A DNA stretch of 7,038 bases from Candidatus Bathyarchaeota archaeon (GTDB lineage: Archaea; Thermoproteota; Bathyarchaeia; Bathyarchaeales; Bathyarchaeaceae): the NCBI GenBank assembly GCA_003662715.1, contig QMYO01000081.1:1-7038 (forward strand), in the 5' to 3' direction. The position numbers were made by a program, and so were the translations under genes. The notes below the pieces were generated by a model, which was not told the DNA's origin, did not search any database, and worked only from the letters and a program-made list of their open reading frames with translations. Below are positions 1 through 5,248 of this stretch, piece by piece. Each line of letters starts with the position of its first letter. Within the stretch, counting starts at the first letter, position 1.

Positions 1-513
1 CTCTACATGACCTTCTTCAACCATTGTTGACTCGATAGATGTCATAGGGTTTGTTGGTTCCACAGTAGCTGAGTCTGTCGGGGTTTCTGTTGAATTGTGG
101 GATGCTACTGTTTCTTGATTTCCAGATGGTACTATAGGCTTTTCTGAAAACTTTGAATACTTTTCCCTAGCTAATAAATCCTCAATTGTTATCTTCGGTT
201 TTTCTCGGCTTAGCGGCGTTTCAACAGTTAACTTAGATTTTTTTTGAGTACCCAAAGGTAAGGCGGGTAAAATAACTCCGCAATGAGGACAAGCGAAGTG
301 TTCACGGGGAGGCGTCTCTGACAAAACAGTTAACTTCATGGGTTTTTGGAAAATTTTTTTGCATTCTTGATTTGGACAAAGATAAAAAGATTCAGGCGAA
401 GTTTCTTCTTTCAACCAGCCTTTTCTCTTGAGCACAATGATGTAGAGAGTTATGATTATGCCGAGCACAGTTATGGTTATCGCTGTGACAGCCTCGAACG
501 TATAGGGAAACAT
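1..513 (-). CDS. Membrane-anchored zinc-ribbon protein, C-terminus cut off
   Basis: The minus strand is open from an ATG at 513-511 to the left edge, 171 codons with no stop, so the protein is longer than seen. Residues about 6-28 form one hydrophobic helix, followed by a basic KRKGW stretch, which predicts N-terminus out and the rest in the cytoplasm. A zinc ribbon follows, with C46-x4-C51 and C75-x2-C78 (the second knuckle reads CPHCG). From about residue 85 the chain becomes a charged, then Ser/Thr/Glu-rich, low-complexity tail. The start lies 10 nt after the stop of the upstream minus-strand gene (524-982). No SD is evident there, so the two genes are probably co-transcribed and perhaps translationally coupled. 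Function is unknown; the zinc ribbon suggests protein or nucleic-acid contact at the inner membrane face. The gene itself is clear, the role is not. Confidence 0.8.
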   Translation of the reverse strand, partial: MFPYTFEAVTAITITVLGIIITLYIIVLKRKGWLKEETSPESFYLCPNQECKKIFQKPMKLTVLSETPPREHFACPHCGVILPALPLGTQKKSKLTVETPLSREKPKITIEDLLAREKYSKFSEKPIVPSGNQETVASHNSTETPTDSATVEPTNPMTSIESTMVEEGHVE

Positions 514-523
514 GCTGTTTCAC

Positions 524-982
524 TTATGCAGTGTTGAAAGTCACCTTGATGTAATATGTATCCGCCACTGTGGTGTTTTGACCCCAATTGTAGTTTGTTG
601 ATTGGGAACCATCGCTAGAAGCGTAGATTTGCTGTACTTGGCTTCCGTTCAAGGAAAAGCTAGTGGTAGTTACAGAATGGATTAGATCGTTAGTAGAATT
701 ATATAATTCCCACGTAATCTGTACGTTTCCCGTATATCCACCAGTCTCGGTTACAAAGCGTACATACCATGGGTCGGTAATTGGAAGATTACTGAGGGAA
801 GTAGACCAGCCAGTTGAATTATCTAAAGAGTATTGGACTTGACCGTTTACAGCTACTACTGTTACGTTTCCTCCCTGAAATGTTCCGAGGAGGGTGGCGT
901 AGACTGCGATTATTAAGGCGATGGATATGAGGGCTATTAATGTGACGACGACGAATTCTTTTTGGGCTTTAGTTGTGTTCAC
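524..982 (-). CDS. Exported pilin-like or single-pass surface protein, 152 aa
   Basis: The start is GTG (982-980), fixed by a full SD (GGGAGGTGA) 7 nt upstream. The short N-terminus MNTTKAQKEF precedes one long hydrophobic helix (about residues 10-32). After it comes a beta-rich outer domain of about 115 residues with five N-x-S/T sequons (N39, N55, N95, N112, N136), no cysteines, and many Tyr, Thr, Ser and Asn. This resembles archaeal type IV pilin-like proteins, in which a short basic leader is cut just before the helix. K5-A6 followed by Q7, with E9 close behind, could be such a site, but the motif is weak. A plain N-terminal membrane anchor is equally possible. It is the first gene of the minus-strand pair and diverges from the large surface protein at 1242, so a cell-envelope role is likely. 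No specific family is recognised. Confidence 0.75.
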   Translation of the reverse strand: MNTTKAQKEFVVVTLIALISIALIIAVYATLLGTFQGGNVTVVAVNGQVQYSLDNSTGWSTSLSNLPITDPWYVRFVTETGGYTGNVQITWELYNSTNDLIHSVTTTSFSLNGSQVQQIYASSDGSQSTNYNWGQNTTVADTYYIKVTFNTA

Positions 983-989
983 TTCGCCT

Positions 990-998
990 TCACCTCCC
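990..998 (-). promoter_or_regulatory. Strong SD site for the GTG-started gene at 982
   Basis: The minus strand reads GGGAGGTGA, near-perfect complementarity to the 16S rRNA 3' end, with 7 nt to the GTG at 982-980. It decides the non-ATG start. A competing GTG inside the SD is out of frame and meets TGA after four codons. Confidence 0.85.
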
Positions 999-1040
999 TA
1001 AAATTTTTCATTTTTTGTATTTTTTCTACACTCTAAACTG

Positions 1041-1050
1041 TTATATTAAG
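1041..1050 (-). promoter_or_regulatory. Candidate TATA box for the minus-strand pair
   Basis: The minus strand reads CTTAATATAA. With the usual archaeal distance of about 25 nt, transcription would start near 1020 and leave a leader of roughly 38 nt that contains the SD at 990-998. A second AT box at 1065-1074 is an alternative. This rests on pattern and spacing alone. Confidence 0.4.
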
Positions 1051-1064
1051 TCTTTTGTCTTACG

Positions 1065-1159
1065 ATATATATTAAGAGTCCGATTCTAACTTATATATAT
1101 TTTGAATCCACTTCCAACATTGATTAGACTTCGATTCGGCTTAATACATATTCAAAGTC
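1065..1159. repeat. Three imperfect copies of a 16-bp TATA-like element
   Basis: Similar 16-mers begin at 1065 (ATATATATTAAGAGTC), 1093 (ATATATATTTTGAATC) and 1144 (ATACATATTCAAAGTC). The last two are both preceded, 12 nt earlier, by CGATTC (1081 and 1132). Weak inverted arms flank two of the AT cores: GATTC/GAATC at 1082 and 1104, and GACTT/AAGTC at 1127 and 1155. They may be multiple TATA/BRE promoters firing in both directions, or sites for a regulator. Base composition alone could create part of the similarity. Confidence 0.4.
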
Positions 1160-1187
1160 GTAACCGTCAATTCATAACCATTTTTAC

Positions 1188-1221
1188 TGATCACGAGCAC
1201 TTTTCATGTGATCAGCTGATC
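1188..1221. promoter_or_regulatory. Palindrome cluster (putative operator) before the surface protein gene
   Basis: TGATCAC (1188-1194) is matched by its reverse complement GTGATCA (1208-1214), with 13 nt between. Overlapping the right arm is a perfect 12-bp palindrome, GATCAGCTGATC (1210-1221). Three TGATC-type half-sites therefore sit within 34 bp, ending 20 bp before the ATG at 1242. The position fits an operator or a structured 5' leader. No regulator is identified. Confidence 0.45.
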
Positions 1222-1241
1222 CGTATTCAACATATTTAAGA

Positions 1242-3161
1242 ATGGGAAAAAAGTTGCGTAGAAGGCTAATTGCAGAGTTGAGTTTCTTCTTTCTTATCTT
1301 AATGTCTAGCGTTATGACACTAGAGCCGCTTACAATGACCGCTGAGGTTTCAGCTCAACCATCAGTTCCTTATGAACTTGGAAACTGGACTTATGTGGGT
1401 AAGCCTGTTTTGCCTTTGAAGGTGAATGCGTCTCAAATTCCGATAGGTGCTAACTGGACTTATGTTTACACTTTAAACGCTAACCACACTTATCACGTGT
1501 ACTTCTACGGAGCATGGATTAATTACGATCCCTATTATCCTAAAACGGACTATGACATTTTCGTTTACGACCCAAACGGAGAATTAGAGTCATACCACAC
1601 CGAAGCAGCGGGATTACCTGAACATTTAGGAACCACGGTGGATCAGCCCTTTTTCACTCCAAAACAAACGGGCAACTATAGTTTCTTCATAAAAAATGAT
1701 CCGAGAGAAAGTCAAGGCGAAGAAGAGGGCACCTTCATGCTGATTGAACATATTGAACCCAATAGGTGGTATCAACGTTATCTTGTGGGAAAAGTGAATG
1801 ATATGCCAGTTGAAAACACGTCTTGGGCGTATGAATTTAGCACAACAAGCAAACGTATAGAGGTGTGGATTGATGTGCCCGATACTCTTGATATGTATGA
1901 GGCTCGACTGTATCTTATGGCGAATCCTTCAAAGGGTATAGGTGATCTATTAAACGATGTGCCTTTGGCTTGGGAACCTGGACTATACGGCGGGTTAGAC
2001 GACCTAGAAGATTATGGTGGATATAACCTAGATAGCAGAGGTTTCAGACATACCGAAGCAATGGCGAGCTGCGAGTTTCCAGGACAAGACATGTTAATCA
2101 ATTACACTTCTCCATATGAAGGAAACAGCCTTTATCATCTAGTTCTAATAGCTGAAGATGGATTTGGCAGCCTCAATTTCACGGTTAAAACAGATTTTGA
2201 ACCTCCTAGTTTGAGTGTTGAAAACCCTATAGAAAAGGCATATCCCAACAATGAAACCACAATAACAGCTCATATAAACGATGAATCTAGCTTGAAAAGA
2301 GTGCTATTAAATTATACCATAGATGACTGGAAAACATGGACTTCAACTGCGATGTCGGCATCTCAAAACCAAACATATATTGGAACAATACCTGAACAAC
2401 CCGCTGGAGTTGTTGTTAAATACAAAATTTTGGCAGTGGACATAGCAGATAACAGCGCTGAAGTAAATGGTAGTTATGTGGTAAAGAATCCAGCCAACGT
2501 ATCCATCAACTTATCTAACTCTACTATCGATTATGGCGAAAACATTACGGTTACTGGTGTAATCTCACCAAGCGGAGCAACAGTGACGTTAAACTATACC
2601 CTTAACAATACTGTGGTGTCTAGGTTGGTGTCCACAAACTCAAGCGGTTTCTTTAACGATGTTTACATGCCAAACCAAACTGGAATCTGGACGGTATCAG
2701 CGAGTTGGTATGGCAACGAGAGTTATTTTGGCGCATCCAGTGGTTACAAAAACTTCACTGTCAATCGAACTCCGATGTCGCTAATTTGCAATGTAAGCAG
2801 GGTTAAGCTAACCATTGGAGAGAACGTAACAATATTTGGGTCGGTTAATCCTATCATGGAAAATATGAGCATTACATTAGCATTTACAATGCCAAACGGC
2901 TCAGCTATCGAGAGATATGTTTACACAAATTCAAATGGCACCTTTATTGTTAGTTTTCGCCCAAACTTCATAGGAACTTGGCGTGTCCAAGCAAAATTTG
3001 ATGGCGACGATTTACGAGGCGAATCATACAGCGAATTGGTGTCTTTCTTTGTAGCTGATACTTGGATAAACCAGTACATGATGCATATCATTATAGGTGC
3101 GGTCGCTGTCATAATTGTTTTCGTAGCCGTAGTCTTCATCAGAAAACGAAGATACGGATAG
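1242..3161 (+). CDS. Large exported multidomain surface protein with Ig-like repeats and C-terminal membrane anchor
   Basis: This 639-residue protein begins with a signal peptide: a basic KKLRRR segment, a hydrophobic core at about 12-25, and a likely cut after V-S-A38. Residues about 70-172 look like a pre-peptidase C-terminal (PPC)-type beta sandwich, with a YDIFVYDPNGE strand and a TGNYSFFIKND strand. Residues about 175-318 form another beta-rich region. About 320-416 is an Ig/FN3-like domain, and 417-508 and 512-604 are two tandem Ig-like repeats sharing a GEN-[IV]-T strand, a TNS-x-G-x-F turn and a G-x-W strand. A helix at about 613-633 plus the RKRRYG tail anchors it with the bulk outside. 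About 28 N-x-S/T sequons imply heavy N-glycosylation. No catalytic motif is seen, so an S-layer-associated, adhesive or structural role is inferred. No SD precedes the ATG, unlike its neighbours. Confidence 0.85.
   Translation: MGKKLRRRLIAELSFFFLILMSSVMTLEPLTMTAEVSAQPSVPYELGNWTYVGKPVLPLKVNASQIPIGANWTYVYTLNANHTYHVYFYGAWINYDPYYPKTDYDIFVYDPNGELESYHTEAAGLPEHLGTTVDQPFFTPKQTGNYSFFIKNDPRESQGEEEGTFMLIEHIEPNRWYQRYLVGKVNDMPVENTSWAYEFSTTSKRIEVWIDVPDTLDMYEARLYLMANPSKGIGDLLNDVPLAWEPGLYGGLDDLEDYGGYNLDSRGFRHTEAMASCEFPGQDMLINYTSPYEGNSLYHLVLIAEDGFGSLNFTVKTDFEPPSLSVENPIEKAYPNNETTITAHINDESSLKRVLLNYTIDDWKTWTSTAMSASQNQTYIGTIPEQPAGVVVKYKILAVDIADNSAEVNGSYVVKNPANVSINLSNSTIDYGENITVTGVISPSGATVTLNYTLNNTVVSRLVSTNSSGFFNDVYMPNQTGIWTVSASWYGNESYFGASSGYKNFTVNRTPMSLICNVSRVKLTIGENVTIFGSVNPIMENMSITLAFTMPNGSAIERYVYTNSNGTFIVSFRPNFIGTWRVQAKFDGDDLRGESYSELVSFFVADTWINQYMMHIIIGAVAVIIVFVAVVFIRKRRYG
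2490..3053 (+). repeat. Tandem Ig-like domain duplication within the surface protein
   Basis: Residues about 417-508 and 512-604 align by eye: GENITVTGVISP against GENVTIFGSVNP, VSTNSSGFF against VYTNSNGTF, and GIWTVSASWYG against GTWRVQAKFDG. The second copy follows the first almost directly. DNA identity looks low, so the duplication is old or came from recombination between diverged domains. Confidence 0.65.
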
Positions 3162-3183
3162 CTTACTTAATTGGGTTGAAGAA

Positions 3184-3209
3184 TTTATTTAACTTCTTAA
3201 TTATGTATA
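3184..3209 (+). promoter_or_regulatory. Candidate TATA region for the glycosyltransferase gene
   Basis: Within the 111-bp gap, TTTATTTA (3184-3191) and TATGTATA (3202-3209) are the best TATA-like stretches. Either would start transcription at about 3210-3235, upstream of the SD at 3261-3265. Read-through from the surface protein gene cannot be excluded. Confidence 0.3.
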
Positions 3210-3229
3210 TGCCTTTACGATACACAAGC

Positions 3230-3236
3230 TTTTTTT
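3230..3236 (+). terminator. Possible archaeal T-run terminator after the surface protein gene
   Basis: A run of seven T lies about 70 nt past the stop at 3161 and upstream of the next gene's SD. Archaeal termination commonly uses a bare T-run without a stem. It may equally be part of the AT-rich leader of the glycosyltransferase gene. Confidence 0.3.
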
Positions 3237-3260
3237 CCTCCGCATACATAACTACCCACA

Positions 3261-3265
3261 AGGTG
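3261..3265 (+). promoter_or_regulatory. SD site that sets the TTG start at 3273
   Basis: AGGTG lies 7 nt before TTG 3273-3275. The reading frame begins at once with the conserved beta strand and glycine loop of a GT-B enzyme, so no later start fits. Confidence 0.7.
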
Positions 3266-3272
3266 CTTTTAT

Positions 3273-4514
3273 TTGAGAATCGGCTTCTTTGTCTGGGAAT
3301 ACCCACCTAAACTTGTAGGCGGCTTAGGCACATACGCCGAATACATAACCCGAGAATTCGTTGAACTCGGACATGACGTCACAGTTTTCACACTTAACCC
3401 AGGAGACCTACGAACAAGAGAAATAAGAAAAGGCGTGGAAATTCATCGCCCCCTAATCGCCAATGCAAGCAACGTATTCCCAATGTTCGTCATTGATGAC
3501 CTGAAAAAATGGGGAACAAACATCCGCTTCTTCAACGACATCTTCATCTACAACATCCTCAGCTCAACAAAACTCATCAACGGACTAATCAGAAAGGAAG
3601 GCTACCACTTTGACGTACTATGCGTCCACGACTGGCTAAGCAGCATCTCAGGAATCATAGCCAAAAACGAAACAAAAATACCCGTGGTTTTCCATGTCCA
3701 CAGCACTGAGTGGGGCAGAAGTGGCGGCCGAGGCTCCCAAGTAGTATCTCATCTTGAATGGGCGACTGGCCAAGCCGTTGACCGCATAATCACCGTCAGC
3801 CACACAATGAGAGAAGACCTTGTTCGACACGGCTGGCCCGTATCAAAGATCAGCGTAGTCTGGAATGGAGTGGACCCTGAACGATACGATCCTAAAAGAT
3901 GTAAAGAGGAAGATATTAAGAAGATTCGACGTAAACATGGCATCGAAGATGATGAAAGTATGCTCTTTTTCTTAGGACGACTAACATGGGTGAAAGGCGT
4001 TAGAAACCTAATCCAAGGTATGCCGATGATATTGGAGGAGTATCCTAAGACAAAATTGGTGATTTTAGGTAAAGGAGAAGAGCAAAGAGACATTGTTGAA
4101 ACAGCGAGAAGACTTGGAATAGCAGACAAAGTTGTTTGCCATTTCGAATTTGTCCCAGAAGAAGAAAGAATTCTACATTACGCCGCTTCTGACGTCTGCA
4201 TTTTTCCATCCATATATGAACCTTTTGGCATTGTAAGCCTAGAAGCTATGTCTATGGCGAAACCACTTGTAGTTGGGGCTCATGGAGTAGTTGGCTTCAA
4301 AGAGCAGGTTATATGTCATGGTCCAGATCAGAATGGAATCCACGTGAATGGCGGAGATGCAGCGGATATTGCTTGGGGAGTAAAAGAGATTTTGAAGGAC
4401 CCGGAGAGAGCGAAAAGGTGGGGAGAAAATGGGCGCAAGAGGGTTTTGCAGTATTTCACTTGGACAAAGGCAGCTGAGCAAACTCTTCAGATATATCAGG
4501 CTCTCCAATCGTAG
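3273..4514 (+). CDS. GT4-type glycosyltransferase (GT-B fold)
   Basis: This 413-residue protein has the standard length and layout of a retaining GT-B glycosyltransferase. The N-terminal Rossmann domain opens with K13-L-V-G16-G17-L-G, the loop that resembles the glycogen-synthase KxGG region. It also carries H119-D-W and F140-H-V-H-S, typical acceptor-side catalytic residues. The C-terminal domain has G235-R236...K241-G, which binds the donor phosphates, and the E316-x7-E324 signature (EPFGIVSLE), followed by the usual C-terminal crossover helix. It should move a sugar from an NDP-sugar to an unknown acceptor in the cytoplasm or at the inner membrane face; there is no signal or membrane helix. 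Its place after a heavily sequon-bearing surface protein suggests surface glycan work, while an alpha-glucan role is also possible. The TTG start is supported by AGGTG 7 nt upstream. Codon usage is C-ending in the first half and more T/G-ending in the second. Confidence 0.9.
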   Translation: MRIGFFVWEYPPKLVGGLGTYAEYITREFVELGHDVTVFTLNPGDLRTREIRKGVEIHRPLIANASNVFPMFVIDDLKKWGTNIRFFNDIFIYNILSSTKLINGLIRKEGYHFDVLCVHDWLSSISGIIAKNETKIPVVFHVHSTEWGRSGGRGSQVVSHLEWATGQAVDRIITVSHTMREDLVRHGWPVSKISVVWNGVDPERYDPKRCKEEDIKKIRRKHGIEDDESMLFFLGRLTWVKGVRNLIQGMPMILEEYPKTKLVILGKGEEQRDIVETARRLGIADKVVCHFEFVPEEERILHYAASDVCIFPSIYEPFGIVSLEAMSMAKPLVVGAHGVVGFKEQVICHGPDQNGIHVNGGDAADIAWGVKEILKDPERAKRWGENGRKRVLQYFTWTKAAEQTLQIYQALQS

Positions 4515-4565
4515 CTAAACAATGTTGGCAGTTGAGGTCTATTAGCGTCTTCTCTTCGGTTTCTT
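4515..4565. other. 51-bp gap between convergent genes
   Basis: The glycosyltransferase gene (plus) and the SecB-like gene (minus) end facing each other. The plus strand turns pyrimidine-rich from about 4549 onward (CTTCTCTTCGGTTTCTTCT), which could end plus-strand transcripts. No stem-loop is evident. Confidence 0.4.
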
Positions 4566-4973
4566 CTAACTCTTCTTCTCCTCCTCGCTCTCCTCTCCTT
4601 CTCCGCTCCGCTTATCAGAACCTAGCTTCTTCATTTCACCGGAAAAGAGTAGGTTGGGAGGCGGATAAGGCGTATCAAGGATTGTGGCTAAAAGAAAAGT
4701 GGTCGTAAAAACATGTTGATATACTCTGTGGAGCAACAAAGGTATCTTCGTTTCCGGGTCAACTTCCAACAACTTTTCTATTGCAGGATTACTACCAGAA
4801 AGAGTCGCTACTCCCTCAATCTCAAACTTCACCACACTGGGTTTTGTGCCTACAGTTAAAACAAAACCAACAACTAATCTTCCGCTCTTCCGTTCTTTCT
4901 CTTCTAACTTAGCGTTAACGTCAAAATTAAACGTAGTCGATTCTTCTTTCTCTCCAAACTTAACACCACGCAA
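4566..4973 (-). CDS. SecB-like chaperone-family protein, start uncertain
   Basis: The bounds given are the conservative version: TTG at 4973-4971 to TAG at 4568-4566, 135 residues. The frame is open upstream to a TGA at 5045-5043, and those 23 codons read like a first beta strand (SIEVDVLGLRG just before the TTG), so the true start is probably further up. The only candidate is a rare ATT at 5027-5025, 8 nt after GGGG. Features matching archaeal SecB-like proteins, such as Methanocaldococcus MJ0357 as I remember it, are two long beta strands (about 31-41 and 47-58), then a helix with LLHRVYQHVF (80-89), then a Pro-rich end TPYPPPNLL (101-109). SecB-type proteins hold unfolded clients for export or serve as toxin-antitoxin chaperones. 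No toxin gene is adjacent. The last 20 residues are an acidic, low-complexity tail. It converges on the glycosyltransferase gene and diverges from the ATPase operon. Confidence 0.6.
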   Translation of the reverse strand: MRGVKFGEKEESTTFNFDVNAKLEEKERKSGRLVVGFVLTVGTKPSVVKFEIEGVATLSGSNPAIEKLLEVDPETKIPLLLHRVYQHVFTTTFLLATILDTPYPPPNLLFSGEMKKLGSDKRSGEGEESEEEKKS

Positions 4974-5123
4974 GCCTAGGACATCAACTTCGATTGAAAC
5001 TCCGGCTGCGCTACTTTCTGCTGAAATGACTGATTCCCCACTTCACTTAGACGTTAATAGATGAAACCTATCTTTTTTCTTAACCTCAACTCTAAATCTG
5101 AAACCTTAACGATTTTTTCGCTT

Positions 5124-5148
5124 TGTGTGTATAAGTCTGCTACACACA
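5124..5148. repeat. Perfect 8-bp-arm inverted repeat in the divergent region
   Basis: TGTGTGTA (5124-5131) and TACACACA (5141-5148) are exact reverse complements around a 9-nt spacer. It lies between the SecB-like gene (minus) and the ATPase operon (plus), 100 bp before the latter's start. A candidate minus-strand TATA box (CTTATACA, 5129-5136) overlaps its left arm. It may be a regulator-binding site or a small hairpin; a T-run (5113-5118) lies beside it. Confidence 0.5.
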
Positions 5149-5189
5149 TCTTCAGTATTGAACCGTAAACCACTGTCTTAAGTCATAAT

Positions 5190-5220
5190 GTTTAAATCAT
5201 AATATTCCATATTTATATTC
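5190..5220 (+). promoter_or_regulatory. Candidate promoter of the ATPase operon
   Basis: TTTAAAT (5191-5197) sits about 45 nt before the SD and would start transcription near 5220, leaving a short leader. A second AT box (ATATTTATA, 5209-5217) is an alternative. The heptamer TCATAAT occurs twice, at 5183-5189 and 5197-5203, flanking the first box. Called on spacing and base pattern only. Confidence 0.4.
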
Positions 5221-5236
5221 TGGTAAAAAACGACAA

Positions 5237-5241
5237 GAGGA
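5237..5241 (+). promoter_or_regulatory. SD site that sets the TTG start at 5249
   Basis: GAGGA lies 7 nt before TTG 5249-5251. The first internal Met is at residue 72, so an ATG-only start would remove the whole N-terminal extension. Confidence 0.7.
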
Positions 5242-5248
5242 CATCATT

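Noticed and set aside
346..537. 63-codon plus-strand open frame
   Set aside because: It is antisense to the zinc-ribbon gene, whose frame is open for 171 codons with a clear membrane helix and Cys knuckles; the plus frame has no SD or recognisable domain.
524..982. Archaellin or confirmed type IV pilin
   Set aside because: The leader-peptidase site is weak and no archaellum or pilus assembly genes are in the window, so only pilin-like is justified.
3176..3200. Stem-loop terminator after the surface protein gene (GAAG/CTTC)
   Set aside because: The arms are only 4 bp around an 11-nt AT loop and lack an adjoining T-run; too weak to call.
3062..3310. 82-codon plus-strand frame spanning the gap before the glycosyltransferase
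   Set aside because: It overlaps the end of the surface protein and the start of the glycosyltransferase in another frame, and shows no coding character or SD.
3273..4514. Glycogen or starch synthase (GT5)
   Set aside because: The K-x-x-G-G loop is suggestive, but the overall length and the EPFGIVSLE pattern fit the broad GT4 group equally well or better; substrate cannot be decided by eye.
4846..5064. 72-codon plus-strand frame opposite the SecB-like gene
   Set aside because: It is the complement of the SecB-like coding region, of low complexity and without an SD; the minus frame makes better protein sense.
5054..5149. 31-codon minus-strand frame starting ATG at 5149
   Set aside because: It overlaps the inverted repeat and the likely promoter, has no SD, and matches no known short protein; it could be a leader peptide but nothing supports it.
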